This document shows positions 48,961 through 58,107 of a stretch of 64,000 bases of DNA, piece by piece. Positions within the stretch are counted from its first letter, which is position 1; every line of letters begins with the position of its first letter. The stretch is from Candidatus Alistipes stercoravium (GTDB lineage: Bacteria; Bacteroidota; Bacteroidia; Bacteroidales; Rikenellaceae): positions 29,801 through 93,800 of the forward strand of contig DWWQ01000011.1 in the NCBI GenBank assembly GCA_019119615.1, read 5' to 3'. The notes under the pieces are model-generated. The model had not been told where the DNA came from. It was given only the letters and a program-made list of their open reading frames with translations, and did not search any database. Position numbers and translations under genes: made by a program.

Positions 48961-49049
48961 TATTCCGGACCCCGTTTTTGAGACGGGTCCGGGAGGCCGC
49001 TGCTGTTTTTACACGACGGAGCGGACGGCGCCAGGGAGCGTGCGGGCAC

Positions 49050-49080
49050 AAAAAAACCGGCATCGGAAGCGGTGCCGGAT
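49050..49080 (-). terminator. terminator of DUF3467 gene
   Basis: On minus: CCGGCA...TGCCGG followed by TTTTTTT. Confidence 0.75.
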
Positions 49081-49105
49081 CCATTCCAAGTCTACTCGGA
49101 ACAAA

Positions 49106-49411
49106 CTACGCCTGGCCCATCTTGGGGCCCGTATCCCCGGGGCTCGAGGGGACCGGGATCACGATCTTGCCCACGTTGCTCTCATAGCGCACGATATTCT
49201 CCTGCAGGGACCGCAGGAGGCGTTTCGCATGTTCGGGGGTGAGGATAATCCGGCTTTTGACACGCGCCTTCTGCACGCCGGGCAGCACTGCGGCGAAATC
49301 GATGATAAACTCCGAGGTGGAGTGAGAGATGATCGCCAGATTCGAATAGTGGCCCTGGGCCACCGTTTCGTCCAGCTCGAGGTCGATTCCGAAAGGTGTC
49401 GTTTCAGCCAT
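49106..49411 (-). CDS. DUF3467-type protein
   Basis: GHYSNLAIISHSTSEFIIDFAAVLPG, SRIILTPEHAKRLLRSLQENI. Confidence 0.9.
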   Translation of the reverse strand: MAETTPFGIDLELDETVAQGHYSNLAIISHSTSEFIIDFAAVLPGVQKARVKSRIILTPEHAKRLLRSLQENIVRYESNVGKIVIPVPSSPGDTGPKMGQA

Positions 49412-49428
49412 AGCAAACGTAGTTTGTG

Positions 49429-49436
49429 CAAAGATA
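49429..49436 (-). promoter_or_regulatory. -7 promoter element TATCTTTG
   Basis: CAAAGATA on plus, upstream of DUF3467 gene. Confidence 0.65.
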
Positions 49437-49600
49437 TGCATTTTTGAGTGCAGCTATACCCCCGCAGAGGCGAATTTATCGATATTTTATCAACAGCCGG
49501 AGCCTCCGGGAAGGGTCTCGGCCCCCGCGGCCCCACATGCATGCCCCGGGAAAGGGGCGCCGCCCCTCCAAATAAATTTGTTTGTGCGCACGGGTTGTAT

Positions 49601-49608
49601 TATCTTTG
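49601..49608 (+). promoter_or_regulatory. -7 promoter element TATCTTTG with TTTG -33
   Basis: TTTG at 49577-49580, N20, TATCTTTG. Confidence 0.75.
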
Positions 49609-49638
49609 TTCCCTAAAAATTCAGGTAAGCCGGCAACC

Positions 49639-50316
49639 ATGACACTCGGAATTCTGAACGACCTCATCCGCGGTTTCTGCGTGGGTGTCGCGGCGTCGAT
49701 CACGGTCGGCCCCGTGGCGGTGCTCTGCATCCAGCGGACGCTCTCGAAGAGCCGGCGCTCGGGCATCGTCTCGGGCATCGGCGTGGCCTGCGCCGATACG
49801 TTCATGGCCATGGCGGCCCTCTTCTTCTACTCGATGCTCCAGACGCAGATCGAGCAGTACAACACGCTGCTGCGCGTCATCGGCGGCATCTTCGTGGTGA
49901 TCGTCGGCGTCTACATCTTCACGCAGAACCCCGTGCCGCAGATCCGCCGCAACCGTGCCGGGAAGAGCTCCCTGTGGCAGGACTTCGCCTCGATCTTCGG
50001 GCTGACGATCGCCAACTTCATCATGGTCATCCCCTACATCCTCGCCTTCTTCGCCGTCTTCAAGATCTCGAGCGGCGAGGTGGCCGGCACGGGCATCGGC
50101 GGTTTCGTGCGCGCGGTCTTCGTCATCGCCGGGTTCTTTGCCGGGGCTTCGTCCTGGTGGACGCTGCTGGCCTCGGTCATCAGCCTCTTCCGCCGGCGTT
50201 TCCGCCCGCGCCACATGCTGACGATCAACCATGTCGCGGGTCTCGTGATCGGGATCCTCGGCATCTACACCATCTTATCCACCTTTTTCTCCATCTTCCC
50301 CAATGTCGGACACTAA
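49639..50316 (+). CDS. LysE family translocator
   Basis: GFCVGVAASITVGPVAVLCIQRTLSKSRRSGIVSGIGVACAD. Confidence 0.88.
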   Translation: MTLGILNDLIRGFCVGVAASITVGPVAVLCIQRTLSKSRRSGIVSGIGVACADTFMAMAALFFYSMLQTQIEQYNTLLRVIGGIFVVIVGVYIFTQNPVPQIRRNRAGKSSLWQDFASIFGLTIANFIMVIPYILAFFAVFKISSGEVAGTGIGGFVRAVFVIAGFFAGASSWWTLLASVISLFRRRFRPRHMLTINHVAGLVIGILGIYTILSTFFSIFPNVGH

Positions 50317-51013
50317 CAGACCCCAAAAGATCATAATCGCCATCGACGGCTTCTCGTCGTGCGGCAAGAGCACCTTCGCGAAGGTCATCGCCGCACGCCT
50401 GGGCTACATCTTCATCGACACGGGCGCCATGTACCGCGCCGTAACGCTCTACGCCCTCGACCACGGGGCCATCCGTTCGGGCATCGTCGATGAGGAGGCC
50501 GTAGTGCGGCTGCTGGGAGAGATCTCGATCACTTTCCGCTTCAACCCCGAGCGGGGCGCCAGCGACATCTATGTAAACGGCGACCTGGCCGAGGGGCGGA
50601 TCCGCACGATCGAGGTTTCGAACTGCGTGAGCCGCGTGAGCGCCATCCCCGAGGTGCGGAGCAAGCTGGTGGCCATGCAGCAGGAGATGGGGCGCCGCCG
50701 CGGCGTAGTGATGGACGGCCGCGACATCGGCACGGTGGTCTTCCCCGATGCCGAACTGAAGATCTTCATGACGGCCGACCCCGCGGTGCGGGCACGCCGC
50801 CGCTACGACGAACTGCGCGCCAAGGGCGACGCGGTGTCGCTCGAGGAGATCGAGCGCAACGTCCGCGAGCGCGACCGCGCCGACATGAGCCGTGCGGTGT
50901 CGCCGCTGCGGCAGGCCGAGGATGCCGTCGTGCTGGACAACAGCCACATGAGCGTCGGGGAGCAGATGGACTGGTTCCTCCGCGAATACGAACGGGTCCT
51001 CGCCGCACGGTAG
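50303..51013 (+). CDS. cmk: (d)CMP kinase
   Basis: IAIDGFSSCGKSTFAKVIAARLGYIFIDTGAMYRAVTLYAL, VVMDGRDIGTVVFPDAELKIFMTA. Confidence 0.96.
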   Translation: MSDTNRPQKIIIAIDGFSSCGKSTFAKVIAARLGYIFIDTGAMYRAVTLYALDHGAIRSGIVDEEAVVRLLGEISITFRFNPERGASDIYVNGDLAEGRIRTIEVSNCVSRVSAIPEVRSKLVAMQQEMGRRRGVVMDGRDIGTVVFPDAELKIFMTADPAVRARRRYDELRAKGDAVSLEEIERNVRERDRADMSRAVSPLRQAEDAVVLDNSHMSVGEQMDWFLREYERVLAAR

Positions 51014-51073
51014 GGGCCGCAACCGTATAAACCGTATAAACCGTACAAACCGCACCAACCAAACGACAGAACC

Positions 51074-51940
51074 ATGCGCGTAGAGATTGACGAACGGTCG
51101 GGATGCTGCTTCGGCGTAGTCCGGGCGATCTCCGAGGCCGAGAAAGCCCTCGGCGAGGGGGGCACGGTCTATTCGCTGGGCGACATCGTCCACAACCGCG
51201 TCGAGGTGCAGCGCCTGGAGGCGCTCGGGCTGCGGACCGTAACGCACGACGAGATGCCGCGCCTGGCAGGCTGCCGCCTCTTCATCCGCGCGCACGGCGA
51301 GCCGCCGACGACCTATGCCGCGGCGCAGCGGCTGGGCATCACGCTCATCGACGCCACCTGCCCCGTCGTGGCGCGCCTGCAGCGCCGTGTCAAGGAGGCG
51401 CACGAGGCGATGCGTGCCGTCGGCGGGCAGGTCGTGATCCTCGGCAAACGGGGCCACGCCGAGGTCGTGGGCCTCACGGGACAGGTCGCCGAGCCGACGA
51501 TCGTCATCGAGGGGGCCGGGGACCTCGCACAGATCGACTTCACGCGCCCGATCCATTTCCTCTCGCAGACCACGCAGAGCGTCGCCCTCTTCGGGCCGCT
51601 GGGGGCCGAGATGAAGCGCCGCGCGGCCGACCCCGCGCAGGTACGCCTCGACGACACGATCTGCCGCCAGGTCTCGGGCCGCGAGGAGCATCTGGCGCAG
51701 TTTGCCGCCCGTTTCGACGCGGTGCTCTTCGTCTGCGGGCGCAAATCCTCGAACGGCAAGGTGCTCTTCGAGGTGTGCCGCCGGGCCAACCCCCGGACGT
51801 ACAACATCGAGGAGGCCGCGGAGATCGACCCCGCCTGGCTCGAAGGAGCCGCCTCGGTGGGGATCTGCGGTGCGACCTCCACACCCCGGTGGCTCATGCA
51901 GCGCGTCGCCGAGGCGGTCGAGGCCCTCGGCCGGAGCTGA
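51074..51940 (+). CDS. ispH: 4-hydroxy-3-methylbut-2-enyl diphosphate reductase
   Basis: SGCCFGVVRAISEAEKAL, IRAHGEPP, DATCPVVARLQ, CGRKSSNGKVLFEVC, GICGATSTPRWLM. Confidence 0.95.
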   Translation: MRVEIDERSGCCFGVVRAISEAEKALGEGGTVYSLGDIVHNRVEVQRLEALGLRTVTHDEMPRLAGCRLFIRAHGEPPTTYAAAQRLGITLIDATCPVVARLQRRVKEAHEAMRAVGGQVVILGKRGHAEVVGLTGQVAEPTIVIEGAGDLAQIDFTRPIHFLSQTTQSVALFGPLGAEMKRRAADPAQVRLDDTICRQVSGREEHLAQFAARFDAVLFVCGRKSSNGKVLFEVCRRANPRTYNIEEAAEIDPAWLEGAASVGICGATSTPRWLMQRVAEAVEALGRS

Positions 51941-52020
51941 CCCCCGCCGCCCGACAAGGCCCGGCCCATTGCCGGCGCCCGGATGAACTTTACTGGAAAA
52001 AACCTGAAAAATCCAAAGAT

Positions 52021-52500
52021 ATGAAACGTTATCTGATCCGTGCTTCAAAATATTTCGTCGCGCTGTGCGTTCTCTGTGCGGCGATCATGGCGCTCAACCT
52101 GATGACCGGCATGGCGGCGCTCTCGCTCGGCGAGACCTTCTACGTCATGTTCCACACCCCGCGGGGGCTGCTGCTCCCGGCGGTCATCGTCCTGCTGGCG
52201 GCCTTCTACCCGAAGTTCGGCTTCATCAGCCGCCGTGTCGAGGGCGACGTCGAGGAGCATCGCGAGCAGATCCTCAACGCCTTCCGTTCGGCGGGCTTCG
52301 AGCTTGCCGGCGAGGAGGAGGGGGTGATGCGCTTCCGCGCCAAGGGGGCGCTGCACCGCCTGCTGCTGCTCTTCGAGGACGAGATCCTCGTCTCGCAGTA
52401 CGGGCAGTGGATCCTCATCGAGGGCATCCGCCGCGGCGTGGCGCGCGTGATCTATCGCCTGGATTCGTACATTCGCATGAAGCAATATGACAAGGAGTAA
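52021..52500 (+). CDS. hypothetical membrane protein
   Basis: 159 aa, two hydrophobic segments, 14-bp overlap with ctpA-like gene. Confidence 0.75.
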   Translation: MKRYLIRASKYFVALCVLCAAIMALNLMTGMAALSLGETFYVMFHTPRGLLLPAVIVLLAAFYPKFGFISRRVEGDVEEHREQILNAFRSAGFELAGEEEGVMRFRAKGALHRLLLLFEDEILVSQYGQWILIEGIRRGVARVIYRLDSYIRMKQYDKE

Positions 52501-54151
52501 CCGGAAATACCGCTTTTGGGGCATCGCCGCCGCCACGCTGCTGGTGGCCGGCACGGTGATTTTCGCCCGCCGCAACGACTTCGGCCTGGGCCGCACGATG
52601 GAGATCACGGTCAATATGATGCGTGAGCTCTCGCTGGGCTATGTCGATCCGATCGACGCGGACCGCCTGCTGGAAGGGGCCGCCGCGGGCATGGTCCGCG
52701 ACCTGGACCCCTACACGGAGTTCTTCTCCGAGGAGGGGATGTCCGACTTCGAGATTCTCACCACGGGGAAGTACGGCGGCGTGGGGGCCCTCATCCGCCA
52801 GAAGGACGACTGGGTGCGCATCGCCCAGCCCTATGAAGGCTCGCCGGCAGACCGCGGCGGGCTGAAGATCGGCGACCGCATCCTCTCGATCGACGGGAAA
52901 TCGACCCGGGGCTTTACGACCGAGCAGGTCTCGGCACTGCTCAAGGGCGAGCCGGGGAGCCGCGTGAAGATCACCGTCGAGCACCTCGACAGCACGCAGC
53001 AGACCGTTACGCTGCGCCGCGAGCGCATCTCGATCCCCGGGGTACCCTACGCCGGATGGGTGGCCGACGGCATCGGCTACATCCGCCACAGCGACTTCAC
53101 CGAGGGTTGCTACGAGCAGATGCGCGCGGCCGTCGAGCGGCTGCGCGGCGAAGGCGAGCTGCGGGGGCTGATCCTCGACTACCGCTCGAACGGCGGCGGC
53201 ATCCTCCAGGAGGCCGTGAAGATCCTCTCGATGTTCGTGCCCAAGGGTACCGTGGTGCTCACGACCCGGGGGCGCACCGAGCAGAAGGAGTACCGCACCG
53301 AGTCGGAGCCGATCCTCCCGGAGGTGCCCCTCGCGGTGCTGGTGAACGGCAATACGGCCTCCTCGTCGGAGATCGTCGCCGGGGCGCTCCAGGACCTCGA
53401 CCGCGCGGTGCTCATCGGCCAGCGGAGCTACGGCAAGGGGCTCGTGCAGACCACGCGCCCGCTGGGCTACAACACGATGCTCAAGCTCACCACGGCCAAA
53501 TACTACATCCCCTCGGGACGCTGCATCCAGGCCGTGGACTACTCGCACTCGCAGGAGGGCGACGTGCGCGTCGTTCCCGACTCGCTCATCTCGGAGTTCA
53601 CGACGCGCGCCGGCCGCAAAGTCTATGACGGCGGAGGCATCATGCCCGACCTGTGCACCGAGCCGGAGTACATCTCGCGTTTTGCGGCGACGCTCTACGC
53701 CCTGGGTTTCATCGAGGATTTCGGCGACGACTACACGCGCCGCCACCCCGGGCAGCAAATCGACCTGCGCAGCTTTTCGATCACCGACGCCGACTACGCC
53801 GATTTCGCAGCCTTCATGAAGGACAAGAAGGTCCCCTACGAGTCGGACACGCGGCGGGCGCTGAAGGTGCTCAAGCAGGCGGCCGAGGATGACCGCTTCG
53901 AGGCGCTGCGCGCGCAGTTCGAGCGCGTCGAGGAGGAGCTGCGCGACGACACGCAGACCAACCTCGAGACCTACCGCGAGCAGATCGTCGAGACGATCAA
54001 CAGCGACATCGTGCTGCGCCACGGCTACCAGGCCGGGGTCATCGAGCATTCGCTCGGCAGCGACGGCGACGTGGCCGAGGCGGTGCGGGTGCTCGGCACG
54101 CCCGGGGAGTACCGCCGCATCATCGCGGAACAGGACACGAAGAAGAAATAG
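52487..54151 (+). CDS. S41 family carboxy-terminal processing peptidase
   Basis: PDZ (GGVGALIRQKDDWVRIAQPYEGSPADRGGLKIGDRILSIDG), LILDYRSNGGGILQEAV, NGNTASSSEIVAGALQDLDRAVLIGQRSYGKGLVQ. Confidence 0.95.
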   Translation: MTRSNRKYRFWGIAAATLLVAGTVIFARRNDFGLGRTMEITVNMMRELSLGYVDPIDADRLLEGAAAGMVRDLDPYTEFFSEEGMSDFEILTTGKYGGVGALIRQKDDWVRIAQPYEGSPADRGGLKIGDRILSIDGKSTRGFTTEQVSALLKGEPGSRVKITVEHLDSTQQTVTLRRERISIPGVPYAGWVADGIGYIRHSDFTEGCYEQMRAAVERLRGEGELRGLILDYRSNGGGILQEAVKILSMFVPKGTVVLTTRGRTEQKEYRTESEPILPEVPLAVLVNGNTASSSEIVAGALQDLDRAVLIGQRSYGKGLVQTTRPLGYNTMLKLTTAKYYIPSGRCIQAVDYSHSQEGDVRVVPDSLISEFTTRAGRKVYDGGGIMPDLCTEPEYISRFAATLYALGFIEDFGDDYTRRHPGQQIDLRSFSITDADYADFAAFMKDKKVPYESDTRRALKVLKQAAEDDRFEALRAQFERVEEELRDDTQTNLETYREQIVETINSDIVLRHGYQAGVIEHSLGSDGDVAEAVRVLGTPGEYRRIIAEQDTKKK

Positions 54152-54208
54152 CCCGGGGAGAAAGAATCGGCCGGAGGGGCCCGCTCCCCGGCGCAAACCG
54201 TTCGCAAG

Positions 54209-55396
54209 ATGAAGTTCAAGCTGCGTCGCAACCGTTTTTCGTTCCGCAACCGTGTGGTGGTGATCATCGTGGGCATCACGCTGGGTGCCGTCTCGCTGCT
54301 CTACACGAACAACATGGCGCGCAAGCTCCGCGAGAAGGAGCAGCACGACGTCGTGCTCTGGGCCCATGCCATGGAGCGCATCAACCGCGACGTGCTGGGG
54401 GGCAGCACGCCCTTCCAGGATCCGCTCGTCTCGGACATCATGTCCACGGGCAACAACATCCCCTTCATCATCACCGACGAGAACCTCAAGGTGCTCCACT
54501 CGCACCTGATCCCCGAGAAGATCATCAACCACCCGGGGCGCCTGCGCAAGCAGATCGACCGCTTCACGGAGGAGAACACCCCGATTCCGGTGAAGGTGCT
54601 CTGGTCGGCCGAGCACTACCACATCATCTTCTACGGCCGCTCGTCGCTGCTCAAGTCGCTCTACTACTTCCCCTACATCCAGATCCTCGTCATCACGGCC
54701 TTCGTGGCGCTGGGGTTCATCGCCTTCCGCTCGTCGAAGCACGACGAGCAGAACCGCGTCTGGATCGGCCTTGCGAAGGAGACGGCGCACCAGCTGGGCA
54801 CGCCGACCTCGTCGCTGCTCGGATGGATCGAATACCTGCGCTCGCAGGATGTGGACCAGACGGCCGTCGATGAGATGCAGAAGGACTTGGCGCACCTGAT
54901 GAAGATCGTGGACCGCTTCTCGAAGATCGGCTCCGAAACGCCGCTCACGCCGGCCAACATCAACGAGGTGGTGGGCGAGTCGGTGATGTACTTCCGCAAG
55001 CGCATCCCGCGCAACGTTACGCTCGACTACAACGGGCTGGCCATCGCCCCCGTGCAGGCGAACATCAACGCGGCGCTTTTCGAATGGGTCGTCGAGAACC
55101 TGATGAAGAACGCCCTCGACGCCCTCCAGGGCCACGGGGCCATCGACGTGCGCATCTCCTCGGACGAGCAGCACGTCATGGTCGATGTCAAGGATACGGG
55201 CAAGGGAATCCCCAAAGGCAACTGGAAACTGATCTTCGAGCCGGGCTTCACGACCAAGACGCGCGGCTGGGGCCTCGGACTTTCGCTCTCGCGCCGCATC
55301 ATCGAGGAGTACCACCAGGGCAAGATCGCCGTCATCGACTCCGAGCCGGGCAAGGGCACGACCTTCCGCATCACCCTCAAACGCAGCTTCGCATGA
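54209..55396 (+). CDS. sensor histidine kinase
   Basis: KETAHQLGTPTSSLLGWIEYL, VVENLMKNALDAL, VKDTGKGIPKGNWKLIFEPGFTTKTRGWGLGLSLSRRI. Confidence 0.93.
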   Translation: MKFKLRRNRFSFRNRVVVIIVGITLGAVSLLYTNNMARKLREKEQHDVVLWAHAMERINRDVLGGSTPFQDPLVSDIMSTGNNIPFIITDENLKVLHSHLIPEKIINHPGRLRKQIDRFTEENTPIPVKVLWSAEHYHIIFYGRSSLLKSLYYFPYIQILVITAFVALGFIAFRSSKHDEQNRVWIGLAKETAHQLGTPTSSLLGWIEYLRSQDVDQTAVDEMQKDLAHLMKIVDRFSKIGSETPLTPANINEVVGESVMYFRKRIPRNVTLDYNGLAIAPVQANINAALFEWVVENLMKNALDALQGHGAIDVRISSDEQHVMVDVKDTGKGIPKGNWKLIFEPGFTTKTRGWGLGLSLSRRIIEEYHQGKIAVIDSEPGKGTTFRITLKRSFA

Positions 55397-56436
55397 GCCG
55401 TGCCGCGTGGACATACGCCGCGGCCGACAGCGTCGCGGCATCCCCTGCGACATCCCCTGCGGCACCGCATCCGGGCACCGCGGCATCCGCCGCCCTCTCC
55501 GCCCGGCCGCACACCGCGATACGGCACACCGCTTCCGAAGGCGACCCGCTGCCGGCAGCCGATTCGCTCGCCGCAGCCGACACGCTCGCCGGGACACCGG
55601 TCCCCGACTCCCCGGCGGGTCTCTTCGCCGCGGACCGGACGCCGGCCGAGATTCTCTTCCTGCCCACTCCGGAGGAGATGCCGCACCCGTGGCGCGACAC
55701 GACGGGCGAGGCCGTTTTCGGCCGGGAATCGATTCTCGTACCGCCGGAAAAGCTGCAGCGCCCCGAGACGGTCTCCTTCACGGACAACGCCCTTTTCCAG
55801 GGTTTCGTGCTCCTGCTTGCCGCGATGTACGCCATGCTGCTCTACCGCAACATCGGCGACATCCGGACCCTTTTCAGCCACATCTCGCGCGAGGCCTCCT
55901 CGCGGCAGCGCCTGACGGAAGACCCGGGTAGCAGCGGTTTTTCGCGCTTCCTGCACGTCGTAACGGCCATCGGGATGCTCTTCCTCGGCATCTTCGCCGT
56001 CAAGTACGGCGACACGCTCCTGCCGCAGTTGCTCGGGCGGCTGCCCCACGGGATCCTTCCGGCGTTGAGCCTGCTTGCCGCCCTGGCCTGCGCCGCGATC
56101 CTCGCGTTCCAGACGCTCCTGCTCCGGTGTATCGGCTCACTGCTCGTCGCGGAGGGTTTCATCGCCCGGCTGCGCTTCCTGCGCCGTACCTATTTCGCCC
56201 TCGCGGTCATCGTTACGGCCCCCGTCCTGCTGCTCTTCGCGCTCTGTCCGCGCAACACGGGCGACGTCTGGTTCCTCATCATTACCATCGAATTAGCCGT
56301 TACGGCCGTTTTGTACCTCCGGGAGTCGCTGCATCTGTTTATTTCTAAAAAAATTTCGATTTTGAATTGGATTTTGTACCTTTGCACCGTGGAAATCTTC
56401 CCGGTGAGCCTCGTATGGCTCCTGCTGGCAAGATGA
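55393..56436 (+). CDS. DUF4271-type membrane protein with Ala/Pro/Thr-rich N-terminus
   Basis: ATGA overlap with kinase; multi-TM C-terminus ending YLCTVEIFPVSLVWLLL. Confidence 0.82.
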   Translation: MSRAAWTYAAADSVAASPATSPAAPHPGTAASAALSARPHTAIRHTASEGDPLPAADSLAAADTLAGTPVPDSPAGLFAADRTPAEILFLPTPEEMPHPWRDTTGEAVFGRESILVPPEKLQRPETVSFTDNALFQGFVLLLAAMYAMLLYRNIGDIRTLFSHISREASSRQRLTEDPGSSGFSRFLHVVTAIGMLFLGIFAVKYGDTLLPQLLGRLPHGILPALSLLAALACAAILAFQTLLLRCIGSLLVAEGFIARLRFLRRTYFALAVIVTAPVLLLFALCPRNTGDVWFLIITIELAVTAVLYLRESLHLFISKKISILNWILYLCTVEIFPVSLVWLLLAR

Positions 56437-56469
56437 TTTGTGAAAGCTACAAACTAAACCGATCCGCCA

Positions 56470-57339
56470 TTGAAAGTCAAGAGAGTCCTTATATCGCAGC
56501 CGAGGCCCGCCATCATTGAAAAGTCCCCGTTCTACGAACTCTCCCGGAAATACGACGTGGAGGTAGCCTACCGGCCCTTCATCAAGGTCGTGGGCGTTTC
56601 GCTCAAGGAGTTCCGGGCCCAGCGAGTCGAGATACTCAACCACACCGCCGTCATCTTCACGTCGCGCACCACGGTGGACAGCTTCTTCCACATCTGCGAG
56701 GAGGCGCGCATCACCGTGCCCGAAACCATGAAATACATCTGCCAGACGGAGGCCGTGGCGCTCTACCTGCAGAAATACATCGTCTACCGCAAACGCAAGA
56801 TCTCCTTCGCCGACGGCTCGTTCACCTCGCTCGTCGAGCTGATCATCAAGCACAAGGAGGAGAAGTTCCTGCTGGCGTTGAGCGAGCCCCACAAGCCCGA
56901 GCTGCCGGAGACGCTTGCCAAGCTCAAGCTGCCGGTCGATCCGGTGATCCTCGCCCGCACGGTGGCGTCGGATCTGGACGACGTGTCGCTGGGCGACTAC
57001 GACGTGCTGGCGCTCTACTCGCCGACGGATGTCCGCACGCTTGTCGAGAAGTTCGGTACGGAGCAGCTTCCGGCCATCGCCGTCTTCGGCGAGGGCACGC
57101 TGCGTGCGGCGCTCGATGCCGGGATCACCGTCCTGGCCAACGCCCCGACGAGCGAGGCTCCCTCGATGGCCAAGGCCCTGGACATCTATATCCACAAGGC
57201 CGAGGCGGGTGAGGAGATCGCCCCCGTGGCCCTCGTTACGGACACGCGCAAGGAGGAGTTCATCCGCACCCAGCAGCACAAGCTCACCAAGAAGAGCCGT
57301 GTGCGCCGCCCCGCTGCGGATACCGCAACCCGCAAATAG
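56470..57339 (+). CDS. hemD: uroporphyrinogen-III synthase (TTG start)
   Basis: KVKRVLISQPRP...FTSRTTVDSFFHICEEA, LALYSPTDVRTLVEKF; hemD-rnpA-yidD order. Confidence 0.85.
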   Translation: MKVKRVLISQPRPAIIEKSPFYELSRKYDVEVAYRPFIKVVGVSLKEFRAQRVEILNHTAVIFTSRTTVDSFFHICEEARITVPETMKYICQTEAVALYLQKYIVYRKRKISFADGSFTSLVELIIKHKEEKFLLALSEPHKPELPETLAKLKLPVDPVILARTVASDLDDVSLGDYDVLALYSPTDVRTLVEKFGTEQLPAIAVFGEGTLRAALDAGITVLANAPTSEAPSMAKALDIYIHKAEAGEEIAPVALVTDTRKEEFIRTQQHKLTKKSRVRRPAADTATRK

Positions 57340-57349
57340 CCCCGCCCGC

Positions 57350-57721
57350 ATGACGACCGACCGCTCGCTTCCCCGCAAGGAGCGGCTCCGCTCGCTCGGA
57401 GCCGTACGCCGGCTCTTCGAGAGCGGCCAGAGCGGTTTCATCTTTCCGTTCCGCTACCTGTGGTATGCCGAGGCGGACAGCGAACGTTCGGTGGAGGTGC
57501 TCTTCTCGGTTCCCAAGAAGTTCCACAAGCGCGCCAACCGGCGCAACCTGCTGCGGCGCCGTACGAAGGAGGCCTACCGCCTGCAGAAGGAGCTGCTGGA
57601 GGCGTGCGGCGCGGTGAACCTCGACGTGGCGCTGATCTATTCGTCGAAGGAGGTCCTCCCCTACAAAACCATCTCGCATGCCGTCCGCCGGATTCTGGAG
57701 TCGATCGTGGAGCGTATGTAA
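57350..57721 (+). CDS. rnpA: ribonuclease P protein component
   Basis: [51 protein letters not shown]. Confidence 0.95.
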   Translation: MTTDRSLPRKERLRSLGAVRRLFESGQSGFIFPFRYLWYAEADSERSVEVLFSVPKKFHKRANRRNLLRRRTKEAYRLQKELLEACGAVNLDVALIYSSKEVLPYKTISHAVRRILESIVERM

Positions 57722-57938
57722 GCGGCTGCTGGCCCTGCCGCTCATCCTCCTGGTGCGGATCTACCAGATCTGCATCTCCCCGCTGCTGCCGCCGTCGTGC
57801 CGCTTCGTGCCTTCCTGCTCGCAGTATGCCCTTGAGGCGCTGCGCAAGTACGGCCCGCTGAAGGGATCGTGGCTCACCCTGAAGCGCCTCGCGCGCTGCC
57901 ATCCCTGGGGCGGCAGCGGCTACGACCCGGTGCCGTAA
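57678..57938 (+). CDS. yidD: membrane protein insertion efficiency factor YidD
   Basis: [60 protein letters not shown]. Confidence 0.95.
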   Translation: MPSAGFWSRSWSVCKRLLALPLILLVRIYQICISPLLPPSCRFVPSCSQYALEALRKYGPLKGSWLTLKRLARCHPWGGSGYDPVP

Positions 57939-57995
57939 AAGAGGCGGCCCGCACGGACAACCAGCTCCCCCCAAAGAGGCGGCCCGCACGGACAA
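57938..57995 (+). repeat. 23-bp perfect direct repeat
   Basis: AAAGAGGCGGCCCGCACGGACAA at 57938-57960 and 57973-57995. Confidence 0.9.
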
Positions 57996-58042
57996 TGCAG
58001 CCGCGGCTCCGCGCCGCAGACAACCCCGAATACAAATGATGT

Positions 58043-58072
58043 GCGGCGGATCCTTCGGAAAGGATCCGCCGC
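58043..58072. terminator. 13-bp perfect inverted repeat between convergent genes
   Basis: GCGGCGGATCCTT-CGGA-AAGGATCCGCCGC; no long T-run. Confidence 0.55.
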
Positions 58073-58107
58073 CCGTATGTTTTGCCGGAAGCGCCGGCCG
58101 CCCCTGG

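Noticed and set aside
49488-49496. TTATCAACA, a possible DnaA box
   Set aside because: Single isolated one-mismatch copy, no cluster, expected by chance
52415-55597. 1060-aa minus-strand ORF antisense to ctpA-like and kinase genes
   Set aside because: Arg/Val/Asp/His-rich low-information translation opposite well-identified genes; a high-GC shadow ORF
58043-58072. Perfect GCGGCGGATCCTT inverted repeat considered as mobile-element or REP sequence
   Set aside because: Only one copy seen here, placed between convergent genes; a terminator-like hairpin is the simpler reading
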